This document shows, piece by piece, positions 55,801 to 64,000 of a stretch of DNA of 64,000 nt. Position 1 is the stretch's first letter, and each line of letters starts with the position of its first letter. This DNA is from Limnothrix sp. FACHB-406. Lineage in GTDB: Bacteria > Cyanobacteriota > Cyanobacteriia > CACIAM-69d. Under the pieces are notes generated by a model. That model was not told the origin of the DNA and made no database searches. It saw only the letters and a list, made by a program, of their open reading frames with translations. The stretch is taken from NCBI RefSeq assembly GCF_014698235.1, contig NZ_JACJSP010000006.1, positions 167,799-231,798 on the forward strand. The letters are read 5' to 3'. Position numbers and translations under genes: made by a program.

Positions 55801-57708
55801 CTAGGTTGTTAAGGGTGCTGGATCAACGGCCGAAGACTCGGCCAGAGCCGGCCGTTGCTCGATCGGGATGGTGATCACAAATGTGGCTCCCTGGCCCGGC
55901 TCCGTCACACATTCCAGCGATCCCTTGTGGCGATCGGCCACCACCTGATAGGAAATGGACAGCCCCATCCCCGTTCCCTTGCCTACGGGCTTTGTTGTGA
56001 AAAATGCATCAAAAATCTTGGATTGGGCCGCCGTGGCAATTCCCGGGCCGTTGTCGGTAATTCGGATTTGGAGCTGATTGGGGTCAAGCAGGGCCGTGGC
56101 GATCGTAATTTGTGGATCCAATGTGCCAGACTCTTCCAACGCATCGATCGCATTCACCAACAGGTTCATAAACACCTGATTGAGCTGACCCGCATAGCAT
56201 TCCACCGCAGGCATGGCCGGATCGTATTCGCGGTGGATGAGGATGGCCGGCTGGGTGTCGCTGCCCTTCAAGCGATGGTTCAAAATCGTTAGGGTGCTGT
56301 CAATGCCTTCGTGGATGTCCACCCGCTTCAGATCCGATTCATCCAACCGGGAAAAAATCCGCAACGATTGCACGATGCCGCAAATGCGCTCGGAACCAAT
56401 TTCCATGGATTTCAGAAGTTGCGGCAAGTCGTCCTCCAGAAATTCCAGGTCGATCGCCTCGGCATAGGCCGTCAAGGTGGGGGAGAGTTCCGGTTGCTCC
56501 TGGTGCAATAACTCTAAAAAACCCAACAGGCCATGGATGTAGTCCTTTGCATGGCCCAAATTGCCGTAAATGAAGTTGATCGGGTTGTTGATTTCGTGGG
56601 CCACGCCGGCCACCAACTGCCCCAGGCTGGACATTTTTTCGGACTGGACAACCTGCACCTGTGCCTTTTGCACCTGTTCCAAAGCTTTGGACAGTTCGGC
56701 GGTGCGCTCCAGCACCCGTTGCTCCAGTTGTTCCGCCAGGCTTTGCAGTTTGGCTTCGGCCAGTTGTCGATCGAGAATTTCTTCTCGCAGCAGGCGGTTG
56801 GTTTCACGAGTTTGGGCGATCGCCACTCGCAGCCGCATGGGTTGGCGCACCAGCAGGAAGGTCAACACCGTGCCCAGGGCGATCGCCACCACTTCGCCCA
56901 CCCGCAACCAGAGCATGGAAGTGGACACCACTGTCCAACCTTGGGCGGGCACGGCGGCCAGTTGCCAGCGCCCCGTGAGCAACGGAATTTCTAGAATCAC
57001 CGGGTCGCGATCGAACACGGTGGCCGACCCAAACAACAACCGCCCCACCCCATTGGCCCCATGCTCATAGATGGCGTATTCCGTGCTGTTGTCGTTGTTG
57101 AGCAAGTCCGCATCCGCCAGCAGGGCCAGCTCATCAAAAATCACAACCACCATGCCCAACAGGGGCGATCGACTGGAGCAGCGCCCATCGCAAACGGGGA
57201 TGTAGCCCAAATAGCGTGCCCGGTTGGTGTAGGGCTGAGGTAATCGGGAAATGAGACCACTGGGAATGAGGCGTTTAAACCGCTGTTGTTGTTGGCGGTA
57301 GTCATCCAAAACGGCTTGGGTTTCCGTGTTTGGCGGATAGGTCAGAATTTGCAGTTTTTGGGGATCATTCAGGGCCGGCGGCTGACCGGGCTGGGCCGAT
57401 CGCACCAACAAGACCGCAATCACGCCCTGTTGCTGCTGCATGAGCGATCGAACAAAGGCGCTGAATTGGCCTTGAGACAGAGGCCCCGCGTTCAGCTCGT
57501 AGGGAACAATGCCTTGGGCCGTTTGAATGCGAGCGTTCAGGGCCGATTCCAGCCGGGCCCGCTTGGCGCTCAAGCGAGACAGGAGGTTGGAGCGGGCTTC
57601 TCCAACAAATCGATCGCGGGCGATATCATCCACCACCCAAGCTGCAACGGAGGACAACAGGGTGAAGGCAGCAGCGGCCAATGCGGGCACGATCGTCGAT
57701 CGATTCAT
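55801..57708 (-). CDS. Membrane sensor histidine kinase with CHASE-like extracytoplasmic domain
   Basis: A 635-residue sensor. The first membrane helix (about 4-24, IVPALAAAAFTLLSSVAAWVV) and second (about 270-295, VGEVVAIALGTVLTFLLV) enclose a roughly 240-residue extracytoplasmic domain. Its end (DPVILEIPLLTGRWQLAAVPAQGW) resembles CHASE domains, which bind small ligands. A coiled coil (about 300-355) leads to HisKA with H371 in GVAHEINNPINFIYGNL and a HATPase with ITDNGPGI and GKGTGMGLSISY. No receiver or DNA-binding partner lies beside it. The start at 57708 (MNRSTIVPAL) is chosen; the 34 codons further upstream run into an IS605-like remnant and are not conserved. Confidence 0.88.
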   Translation of the reverse strand: MNRSTIVPALAAAAFTLLSSVAAWVVDDIARDRFVGEARSNLLSRLSAKRARLESALNARIQTAQGIVPYELNAGPLSQGQFSAFVRSLMQQQQGVIAVLLVRSAQPGQPPALNDPQKLQILTYPPNTETQAVLDDYRQQQQRFKRLIPSGLISRLPQPYTNRARYLGYIPVCDGRCSSRSPLLGMVVVIFDELALLADADLLNNDNSTEYAIYEHGANGVGRLLFGSATVFDRDPVILEIPLLTGRWQLAAVPAQGWTVVSTSMLWLRVGEVVAIALGTVLTFLLVRQPMRLRVAIAQTRETNRLLREEILDRQLAEAKLQSLAEQLEQRVLERTAELSKALEQVQKAQVQVVQSEKMSSLGQLVAGVAHEINNPINFIYGNLGHAKDYIHGLLGFLELLHQEQPELSPTLTAYAEAIDLEFLEDDLPQLLKSMEIGSERICGIVQSLRIFSRLDESDLKRVDIHEGIDSTLTILNHRLKGSDTQPAILIHREYDPAMPAVECYAGQLNQVFMNLLVNAIDALEESGTLDPQITIATALLDPNQLQIRITDNGPGIATAAQSKIFDAFFTTKPVGKGTGMGLSISYQVVADRHKGSLECVTEPGQGATFVITIPIEQRPALAESSAVDPAPLTT

Positions 57709-57730
57709 CAACAAAACTTCTGGGTCTGAA

Positions 57731-57916
57731 ACCCCGCCCTTTGAGGGCGGCTTTGTACTACAACTGAACACATACCGAGGGACATCCGGGAATTTAAGCC
57801 TGTGGAGCAAACATAAGACCGAGAAACCTTTGGGGTGGAGGCAGTTGCTAAGAAGCAGGAATCTAAGTCGCGAGGCTTAGAGAATCCCCGTTCCTTTAGG
57901 GCAGGGAGTATGTCAA
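57731..57916 (+). mobile_element. Miniature IS200/IS605-like remnant with both ends, copy 3
   Basis: The left part has a perfect hairpin CCGCCCT/AGGGCGG (57734-57740 and 57744-57750), like the left-end hairpin of IS605-group elements. The right part reads GAAACCTTTGGGGTGGAGGC, AAGAAGCAGGAA, a stem TCTAAG (57862-57867)/CTTAGA (57876-57881) around TCGCGAGG, GAATCCCC, an imperfect hairpin and GGAGTATGTCAATC. The right part matches copy 1 in layout with stem covariation. The whole is under 200 bases and has no room for tnpA or tnpB, so it is non-autonomous. It lies in the 5' leader of the sensor kinase gene. Confidence 0.6.
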
Positions 57917-57979
57917 TCAGAATTGCAGACTCTTAGGGGATGTCTCAAAAGGGCTACTCAACAGCTACTCAACAACTGG

Positions 57980-58873
57980 TCAAGATCCGGGGGCCAAGAA
58001 TGCCTCCACTGCCGATCGCATCACGGCCACCGGGGCCGGCTGACCCAACCAGCGGGACAGGGCGACCGCCCCTTGTTGCACCAACATTTCCAACCCATCA
58101 ATCGTCTGCAAGCCTCGATCGCCCGCCATTTGCAAAAAGCGCGTGGGACGAGGCGTGTAAATCAAATCGTAGGCAATACTGCTGGGGGGCAACAGGGCCA
58201 ATTGGGCGATCGAAAGGGGCGAGTCGGCCGCCAAGGGATGCATTCCCACGGGAGTTGAGTTCACCAGCAAATCGGCGGCCGGCAGCACCCGATCGAGGTC
58301 TGACCACGCCAGCGTTTCTAGGGCGATCGCCAGGGGGTTTGGGGGCCCAAAGTGCTGTTGCAGGGCCGCCAGTTTTTGGGGGTCGCGCCCGGCCACCACC
58401 ACCCGATCGCACCCCAACAGCTTGGCTCCGGCAATCACGGCCCGGGCCGCGCCCCCCGTGCCCAGCACCAGGGCCGTGGCCCCCTGCCAATGGGCGCGTA
58501 ACGCCTTGAGCGGGGCCACAAAGCCGTCCACATCGGTGTTGGTTCCAGCCCAGCCCCGATCGGTTCGCCACAGGGTGTTGACGGCCCCGACCGATCGAGC
58601 CACATCGGAAATCTCTGCCAACAGGGGCATCACCGCCTGCTTATGGGGAATGGTGACGCTCAGACCCAACACCTCCACGGCCGCAAAGCCATCCATCGCC
58701 TTAGTCAAGTCTGCGGGCTTGACCGGAAAAGCCACATAAACCGCATCGGCCCCCAAACTGGCGATCGCCTGGTTATGCATCACTGGCGAGAGGGAATGGC
58801 CAATGGGATCCCCAATTACGCCGAGCAATCGCGTTTTACCGGTAATGGGCGATCGATTCATATTTGAAGACAC
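57980..58873 (-). CDS. aroE: Shikimate dehydrogenase
   Basis: AroE reduces 3-dehydroshikimate to shikimate with NADPH in aromatic amino acid synthesis. The 297 residues have the substrate domain (LLGVIGDPIGHSLSPVMHNQ; GLSVTIPHKQAVMPLL with catalytic Lys; NTLWRTDRGWAGTNTDVDGF) and the NADP domain (ALVLGTGGAARAVIAGAKLLG). The GTG at 58873 is ten bases after AGGAGA; an in-frame ATG at 58861 is the alternative start. Confidence 0.93.
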   Translation of the reverse strand: MSSNMNRSPITGKTRLLGVIGDPIGHSLSPVMHNQAIASLGADAVYVAFPVKPADLTKAMDGFAAVEVLGLSVTIPHKQAVMPLLAEISDVARSVGAVNTLWRTDRGWAGTNTDVDGFVAPLKALRAHWQGATALVLGTGGAARAVIAGAKLLGCDRVVVAGRDPQKLAALQQHFGPPNPLAIALETLAWSDLDRVLPAADLLVNSTPVGMHPLAADSPLSIAQLALLPPSSIAYDLIYTPRPTRFLQMAGDRGLQTIDGLEMLVQQGAVALSRWLGQPAPVAVMRSAVEAFLAPGS

Positions 58874-58928
58874 GTTTTCAAAATCTCCTGTCTCAAGGAC
58901 TAATGGACTAATGAACTAATGAATTGAT

Positions 58929-58978
58929 GAACTAGATGGACTACTAGATCGACGAACTAGATGGGCTACTAGATCGAC
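58929..58978. repeat. 25-bp tandem repeat, 2 units
   Basis: The two 25-base units start GAACTAGATGG and end CTACTAGATCGAC, differing by one base (A/G). They sit among looser ACTAATGA-type repeats upstream of aroE. Confidence 0.8.
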
Positions 58979-59033
58979 GAACTAATGGATTATGGATTGA
59001 TGAACTGAACCATTGATGAACTGAGAAGTTTGC

Positions 59034-59097
59034 TTGCAGGCTTAAATCCTTGCGGGCTTAAATTTTTGCAGGCTTAAACACTTGCAAGCTTCAAGAC
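59034..59097. repeat. 16-bp tandem repeat, 4 units
   Basis: Four units of the type TTGCAGGCTTAAATCC lie just downstream of the methyltransferase gene; a fifth degenerate unit follows. Confidence 0.75.
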
Positions 59098-59127
59098 TTC
59101 AAGGCTTCAAAGCTGCGCACCCAAGAT

Positions 59128-59961
59128 TTACCAACGATCGAACTGCAAAATCCAATAGTTGAGCGCCCGCAGACGGCTGACCACCTCGACCGCCAAGGTT
59201 TGCACCATCGCCGACGGATCGAACCATTGATTATCAACCGCCATCGATCGAAAGCAACTATAGGTTGGCAAAGTTTCCACCGTGATATCCCGAGCCTGGG
59301 TGAGCCGGAATCCCGTTTCTTGGGCCAGGTTTCGATAGGAATTGAGGGTGTAGCTCAAGTCAAACCCACCATAAAACCCGGTACTATCCAAAGGAGATTT
59401 GAGATTAGGCAACAGCGCTAACAAATCACTGGGCAAAAAGTCTGAAATAGCCAATTGACCACCCGGCTTCAGAACACGGCGCACCTCTTGGAAAAATCGC
59501 TGTCGATCGGGAAAGTGAAAAATACATTCCACCGCCAACACCACATCAAAAGACGCATCCGGAAAAGGCAGCTCGATCGCGTTAGCCTCCACCCATTCAA
59601 TGGTGTTGTTATTTTGCGGAGTCACCCACTGTTTCGCCCGATCGAGCTGGCGCGGGTCAATGTTCACCCCCGTCAGTTGCAGGTTTGAAAATTGTTGATT
59701 CAGGCTGGCGATCGTGCCGCCAAACCCGCAGCCCACATCCAGCACCTTGGCCCCATTTTGAATCCGCGTTGTGCCGTACACCTCACGGGTGAGCTGCTCG
59801 GCCGCTTCATCAAAGGCGGCGGGACTGATTTGGGCCCGATCGGGATCGGCCCAATAGCCCCAATGGACGTGGCGGCGGAAGGCCGTTTGCACAGCGGGCG
59901 ATCGATCCAGCAAGCCCAACAAAGCATCGAAGTAGGGCAGATTAACCGTTGAGGTAGCCAT
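59128..59961 (-). CDS. Class I SAM-dependent methyltransferase
   Basis: A 277-residue small-molecule-type methyltransferase. SAM-binding motif I is VLDVGCGFGGTIASL, the acidic loop is TGVNIDPRQLDRAK, and VLAVECIFHFPDRQRFFQEVRRVLKPGGQL follows as in ubiE/sterol-type (Methyltransf_11) enzymes. The N-terminal HWGYWADPDRA block is shared with tocopherol/quinone-type methyltransferases, so a lipid or quinone substrate is possible, but this cannot be decided. It lies downstream of aroE on the same strand after 254 bases packed with tandem repeats. Confidence 0.82.
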   Translation of the reverse strand: MATSTVNLPYFDALLGLLDRSPAVQTAFRRHVHWGYWADPDRAQISPAAFDEAAEQLTREVYGTTRIQNGAKVLDVGCGFGGTIASLNQQFSNLQLTGVNIDPRQLDRAKQWVTPQNNNTIEWVEANAIELPFPDASFDVVLAVECIFHFPDRQRFFQEVRRVLKPGGQLAISDFLPSDLLALLPNLKSPLDSTGFYGGFDLSYTLNSYRNLAQETGFRLTQARDITVETLPTYSCFRSMAVDNQWFDPSAMVQTLAVEVVSRLRALNYWILQFDRW

Positions 59962-60215
59962 AGATTTTCAGCGACTGACCGCGAGGTGATTACAGCGAGG
60001 GTGACAGCAATGGCAAAACTCAACATTGAAACTCAACGTTGGAGCCACAAGCGATTGAAGGCAATTGAAAGCAATTGTATGTGTCCATTCAACCTAACCC
60101 ACCGGTTGATTAACGCTCTGAATTCCGGCCGACAACCTCTCCCGGGCGATCGGTTCGCGGGCCCAGTCAATCCCCTACACTAAGAGCCGAACTGTGCAGG
60201 CTTGGTGTCGAGTCT

Positions 60216-62246
60216 ATGGACAAAGGAACGCTGGTTGAATTGCGACTCGATGACGAGCGGGTGTTGGCCACAATCGATCGCCCAGAAGGCAAAAAACTCT
60301 TCATCGCGATCGGCGAGCAGGGCAAAAACCACAAGATCCGTCCCCAGGATGTGACCTACACCGTTGGGGGTGGGTTTCAGCCCGCCGACATTGCTGCCTT
60401 TCGAGCCGCCACAGCGCCTTACTTTGACCCCGACAGTTTGGAAGTGGCTTGGGAACTGCTGTGCGAGGAAGACAACCGCGCCGTGGATGCCAAGGAACTG
60501 AGCCTCATTCTTTTTTCGGAAGCTTCGCCGGTCACTTGTTACGCTGCTCACCGGATGCTGAGCGAGGATAAGCTATTTTTTAAGCAGAAGGGCGATCGCT
60601 ACGAACCTCGACCCGCTAGCCAAGTCTCAGAAATGCGCCGCCAACAGGAGCTGACCCGGCAGCGAGAACAGGAACAGCAGGCCTTTTGCGAGTGGGTTCA
60701 ATCGGCCATCAGCAGCCCGGGCGATCGCCCCGAAATTCCCGACGATTCCCCATTTCGTCAGCGCCTTGAATTACTGGAACGGTATGCCGTCCAAGGCGAT
60801 GAAATGACCAATCGATCGGCTGCGTTAGACTTACTCGCAAAGCTCGATCGCCCGACCACCGAACGCGGTGCATTTGATCTGCTTGTGGCCCTGGGCCTGT
60901 GGAGTCCCCACGAAAATTTGCACTTGCGGCGATCGCAACTGCCCACCCGTTTTTCTGCCAAGGTGCTTGATGTGGCCCGTGCGTACCTCGAATCCCCACC
61001 CCCCGATCTGGATCGCGATCGGCTCGACCTCGTTCACCTCAAAACCTACACGATCGACGACGAAAGCACCCGTGAAATTGACGACGGCCTCAGCCTGGAA
61101 TTCCTCAGCGATGGCACCGAGCGCATTTGGGTACACATTGCCGATCCCACCCGCTGGCTAGAACCCGGAAACGAGCTAGACCTCGAAGCCCGCCGCCGCG
61201 CCACCACCGTCTATTTGCCCACGGGCCCCGTGCCCATGTTTCCGCACGAGCTGGCCACCGGCCCCATGAGCCTCGTGCAAGGCCGGCAATGCTGTGCCCT
61301 CAGCTTCGGCATCGTCCTTAACGAAAATGGCTCCGTCGCGGACTACCAAATTCGCGCCAGTCACGTCAAACCCACCTACCGCCTCACCTACGACGATGTG
61401 GACGAAATGCTCGATTTGGGCATCACCGACGAACCACAACTCACAGCCCTGGCCAAGTGGGCCAAGCGCCGCGAAAGCTGGCGGGCCAGCCAAGGGGCAA
61501 TCCGCATTGAAATGCCCGAAACCTCGATCGCCGTCAAGGATGACGAAATTGAAATCCGTGTCCTGGGCGATTCCACCGCACGGGGGCTGGTGGCAGAAAT
61601 GATGATTCTGGCGGGGGAAGTGGCCGCCCGCTACGGCCAAGAACATAGCCTGCCGATGCCCTTCCGCAGCCAACCCCAACCGGAACTTCCCCCCGCAGAA
61701 GAATTGATGCTGTTGCCAGCGGGCCCCGTGCGCGCCTGTGCCATCCGCCGCTGTATGCCCCGCAGCGAAATGAGCACCACGCCCGCCCGCCACTCCAGCC
61801 TCGCCCTGGATACCTACACCCAAATCACATCACCCATTCGCCGCTACACCGATCTCTTGGGTCACTTTCAAATTAAGGCGCACCTGCGAGGCGAAACCCT
61901 GCCCTTTTCGATTAACGAAATGCAGGAGTTGGTGCAAGGGGTGAGTTCCACAGCCTATGAAGCGACTTTGGTGGAGCGCCAAACCACACGCTACTGGATT
62001 TTGGAATATTTACGACGCAACCGCGGCCCTTGGCAAACACTGATGTTGCGGTGGTTGCGCGAGGATGATGGGCTGGCGGCGGTGCTGCTGGAGGATTTGG
62101 GGGTGGAGCTGGCAACGCGGTTCCATCGCGATCTGTCGCCGGGCGATCGCCTCTGGTTGGAGGTGAGCCACGCGGATCCCCGCCAAGATTCCATTCAGTT
62201 TCGGGAAACGGCGGTGGATGGAGCACTGGCCGAATCGGTTTTGTAG
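60216..62246 (+). CDS. RNase II/RNase R-family exoribonuclease
   Basis: A 676-residue 3'-5' exoribonuclease of the RNB family. The N-terminal region (1-85) is OB-like (KGTLVELRLDDERVLATIDRPEGK). The catalytic RNB domain begins near residue 265 with LVHLKTYTIDDESTREIDDGLSLEFL, which holds the conserved acidic metal ligands, followed by IWVHIADPTRWLEPGNELD. YTQITSPIRRYTDLLGHFQI is the characteristic late motif. It is shorter than E. coli RNase R and lacks its Lys-rich tail. Cyanobacteria usually carry one or two such genes; gene name rnb or rnr is left open. Confidence 0.9.
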   Translation: MDKGTLVELRLDDERVLATIDRPEGKKLFIAIGEQGKNHKIRPQDVTYTVGGGFQPADIAAFRAATAPYFDPDSLEVAWELLCEEDNRAVDAKELSLILFSEASPVTCYAAHRMLSEDKLFFKQKGDRYEPRPASQVSEMRRQQELTRQREQEQQAFCEWVQSAISSPGDRPEIPDDSPFRQRLELLERYAVQGDEMTNRSAALDLLAKLDRPTTERGAFDLLVALGLWSPHENLHLRRSQLPTRFSAKVLDVARAYLESPPPDLDRDRLDLVHLKTYTIDDESTREIDDGLSLEFLSDGTERIWVHIADPTRWLEPGNELDLEARRRATTVYLPTGPVPMFPHELATGPMSLVQGRQCCALSFGIVLNENGSVADYQIRASHVKPTYRLTYDDVDEMLDLGITDEPQLTALAKWAKRRESWRASQGAIRIEMPETSIAVKDDEIEIRVLGDSTARGLVAEMMILAGEVAARYGQEHSLPMPFRSQPQPELPPAEELMLLPAGPVRACAIRRCMPRSEMSTTPARHSSLALDTYTQITSPIRRYTDLLGHFQIKAHLRGETLPFSINEMQELVQGVSSTAYEATLVERQTTRYWILEYLRRNRGPWQTLMLRWLREDDGLAAVLLEDLGVELATRFHRDLSPGDRLWLEVSHADPRQDSIQFRETAVDGALAESVL

Positions 62247-62316
62247 CTCGGGGGCTGAGCTGAGCAAGACGAGTGATCAAAACAGGTCTGGCAAGAGGAA
62301 ACTGGTCAAACCAGGC

Positions 62317-62346
62317 GCGCAAGAAAATGGCGCACAAGAAAATGGC
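62317..62346. repeat. 15-bp tandem repeat, 2 units
   Basis: GCGCAAGAAAATGGC and GCACAAGAAAATGGC are adjacent, followed by a degenerate third unit. Confidence 0.6.
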
Positions 62347-62380
62347 GCGAGAAAAATCAAAAAATTCCTCATCCAGTTGC

Positions 62381-62408
62381 GTGCAAATGGCTCACCATCC
62401 CCTATAAT
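62381..62408 (+). promoter_or_regulatory. Candidate sigma-70 promoter for tRNA-Pro
   Basis: A perfect TATAAT at 62403-62408 lies 56 bases before the tRNA. A weak -35 (GTGCAA, 62381-62386) is 16 bases upstream. Confidence 0.5.
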
Positions 62409-62464
62409 TCTGAAGGTCAAATTTCGCGCCGGTCAAATCACTGGCTCGATCGCGGAATCTGCCT

Positions 62465-62538
62465 CGGGATGTAGCGCAGCTTGGTAGCGCACCTCGTTCG
62501 GGTCGAGGGGGCCGCTGGTTCGAATCCAGTCATCCCGA
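62465..62538 (+). tRNA. tRNA-Pro (anticodon CGG)
   Basis: A 74-base cloverleaf: acceptor arms CGGGATG/CATCCCG with discriminator A, D-loop AGCTTGGTAGCGC, anticodon arm CCTCG-TTCGGGT-CGAGG with anticodon CGG, and T-arm GCTGG-TTCGAAT-CCAGT. CCA is not encoded. Confidence 0.95.
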
Positions 62539-63214
62539 TTGTATTTCCCAATTCACTGCTATCCAGGGTTCGCAACGCTGGATTCTCCTTCATTCTGCCT
62601 CCATAGAAACTACTGGTGCTTTCGGCGGCCCAACTGCCGATCGCCCTAGTTTTTCCATGGCTCGAACTAGCGGCTCGAACTGATGGTTTAAATTTTGGTG
62701 AGGGGGCCTCTAGCGTTGGCTCTCCTTGGCCTTGGGTTACCCCTGCCCGATCGCCCAATCCCCCGAGTTGGCAAGGTGGGTTCTGCCTGGCGATCGCCCC
62801 AGTGAACTCCCCAAACGGGCAGCCCCCTGGCCCGTGGAGCCACCCACCATCACCCAGCAATTGAGTTAAATTATCCCTGTATTACTGACCCCGAGGATCA
62901 CCCTGGCAACAAACCAGAGGAAATGCTCCAGGACGGCTCCTAGCCATCTTTCATCATCAACCACTCGTCCCGTTCTGCACCAGAACTGGCCATGGCCTGC
63001 ATGATCAGCCCGTTGTCCTACTGATCCCAATCATTCGATCTCCCTATTTTGATTTCTTATATTGGTGACAGTAAAAAATTATTAAAAATCATTCCCGATC
63101 GCGCCCCCAGCAACCCTCAAGATCGCCATTAATCGGCAAAACCCACTAGGATAGAGCCACTTCAAGCTCAAGATAGCAAAGCCCCTTTTTGTTTAACCCC
63201 ATTCTGCGAAAATC
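62539..63214. other. Region between tRNA-Pro and kaiA
   Basis: About 675 bases with no supported gene. ORFs on both strands overlap and lack family resemblance. The kaiA promoter should be here; TAGGATAGAG near 63149-63158 is a weak -10 candidate. Confidence 0.45.
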
Positions 63215-63931
63215 GTGCGATATTACTTAGAAATTACTGCGCTCACAAACTCATCAGAGAGCACTGAAGTCCTATGCAAAATCCTTGATACTGCTCGTTA
63301 TCAAACGCAATACCACGAAACTTTAGAATCATTTTTGGCTGCCATTCAGCAAAACCAGCAGGAAATTGATTGTCTCATTATTCAAGAGGATCCACTGCTT
63401 GAGCAAACCATTGAGCAGCTCTCTACCGCTAACATCATTCTTCCGGCAGTTATTTGGTGTTCCCGATCGCAGAATTTACCCAAAAAACCCTGGATTTATC
63501 ATGCGGCTGAAGTAATCGCCTCAGAGCAAGACCTCGAAATCTTCCGCCGATCCATCGATCGCGCCATCAACAATTTCCTATACCTAACGCCAATCAGCTC
63601 CAACCTTGGTCAGACAAACGTTGCCCCCGCATCTGCCGTCCCTAGTAATGCAGTGAACCTGCTTGAGCAACAGAAACGACTGACAGACAAACTCAAAGAG
63701 CGCTTAGGATATTTAGGTGTGTATTACAAGCGCGAACCCAAACTTTTTCTCAGAAACCTGCCCGCCGAAGACAGGCACGCTCTCCTACAGGAATTGAGAA
63801 GCGAATATCGCGAAATTGTCTTGGCCTATTTTGCAGAGGATGGAACCGTCAATATGCGGGTCGATCGCTTTGTAGAGCAGGCTTTCTTTGCGGATATGTC
63901 AGAAGTGTTGAATGACAGATTCAGGTTATAA
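63215..63931 (+). CDS. kaiA: Circadian clock protein KaiA, C-terminally truncated
   Basis: KaiA stimulates KaiC autophosphorylation. The 238-residue product has the pseudo-receiver N-terminal domain (1-130) and the beginning of the C-terminal domain (about 150-228): RLTDKLKERLGYLGVYYKRE, LFLRNLPAEDRHALLQEL and VDRFVEQAFFADMS. Normal KaiA then continues for roughly 60 residues (VxEIHMELMDEF... to YRRSIP) that form the dimer interface and KaiC-peptide-binding helices. Here the frame ends with EVLNDRFRL and TAA, and the other frames do not restore the missing part within the window. The start is GTG at 63215. An A-run and a reverse-oriented hairpin terminator follow. The protein is probably inactive unless the remainder lies elsewhere. 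Confidence 0.88.
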   Translation: MRYYLEITALTNSSESTEVLCKILDTARYQTQYHETLESFLAAIQQNQQEIDCLIIQEDPLLEQTIEQLSTANIILPAVIWCSRSQNLPKKPWIYHAAEVIASEQDLEIFRRSIDRAINNFLYLTPISSNLGQTNVAPASAVPSNAVNLLEQQKRLTDKLKERLGYLGVYYKREPKLFLRNLPAEDRHALLQELRSEYREIVLAYFAEDGTVNMRVDRFVEQAFFADMSEVLNDRFRL

Positions 63932-63962
63932 AAAAGGGGTAAGAAGATGTAATTCTTACCCC
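63930..63962 (-). terminator. Hairpin terminator oriented for a minus-strand gene beyond the window
   Basis: Arms GGGGTAAGAA (63936-63945) and TTCTTACCCC (63953-63962) pair over 10 bp. On the minus strand the hairpin is followed by TTTTTT (63930-63935), so it would end transcription coming from the right. On the plus strand no T-run follows. Confidence 0.7.
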
Positions 63963-64000
63963 AAACAATCAAAAAGTAGTACACCAATGTTACGCTCATT

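Noticed and set aside
57709..57810. N-terminal extension of the sensor kinase ORF
   Set aside because: These codons come from the IS605-like remnant; the membrane helix and conserved start begin at 57708.
62438..62860. Minus-strand ORF containing MTGFEPAAPSTRTRC
   Set aside because: This phrase is the antisense translation of the tRNA-Pro gene, a well-known false annotation.

Overview
The window comes from a cyanobacterial chromosome of fairly high GC. Three things say so: the octamer GCGATCGC (HIP1) is scattered everywhere; there are photosystem II genes (psbZ, psb30) and a kaiA clock gene; and several families here are typical of or restricted to cyanobacteria (DUF3110, DUF2103, DUF2232, the LpxB-related family, GUN4). 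I would not name a genus from sequence alone. There is no rRNA operon, CRISPR array or complete insertion sequence.

Layout. 1-14.5 kb: 3' part of recF, convergent ssb, a 1754-residue acidic low-complexity protein translationally coupled to an unknown 450-residue protein, a DUF2232 membrane protein, cobT and DUF3110. 11.7-20.0 kb: a minus-strand three-gene signalling cassette: CBS-GAF-PAS-GAF hybrid histidine kinase, REC-histidine kinase, and REC-GAF-PAS-GGDEF-EAL protein. The first GAF of the hybrid kinase carries the two-cysteine signature of a DXCF cyanobacteriochrome, so the cassette may link light colour to cyclic di-GMP. 20.7-23.3 kb: aldo/keto reductase, then an MntA/HepT toxin-antitoxin pair with frameshifted hepT between 46-bp direct repeats, then tRNA-Gly. 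23.3-28.4 kb: LpxB-like gene, clpS, DUF2103, ribH-psbZ (minus), psb30, and a group 2-like sigma factor.

28.5-33.7 kb: a 1711-residue STAND-type NTPase with 14 WD40 repeats, next to a 1.5-kb stretch without recognisable genes. 35-44 kb: purE, nagA, a SpoU/TrmJ-like RNA methyltransferase, a class A beta-lactamase-like protein, an exported GUN4-domain protein, an unknown protein, cobB and rsmG. 44.2-47.7 kb: an AT-richer accessory stretch with a membrane protein, a DUF29 remnant, an orphan D12-class adenine methyltransferase, a vMAP-type HTH protein with 27-bp internal repeats, and two mutually antisense ORFs. 48-62.3 kb: ligA, DUF4230, a methyltransferase with regulatory domain, an unknown GAF-like protein, a CHASE-like sensor kinase, aroE, another methyltransferase and an RNase II-family enzyme. 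62.4-64 kb: tRNA-Pro and a kaiA that ends about 60 codons early.

Between genes lie three IS200/IS605 right-end (omega-RNA-like) remnants without transposase, three identical 20-bp palindromes, two HIP1-based hairpins, and many short tandem repeats whose units are unrelated from place to place.
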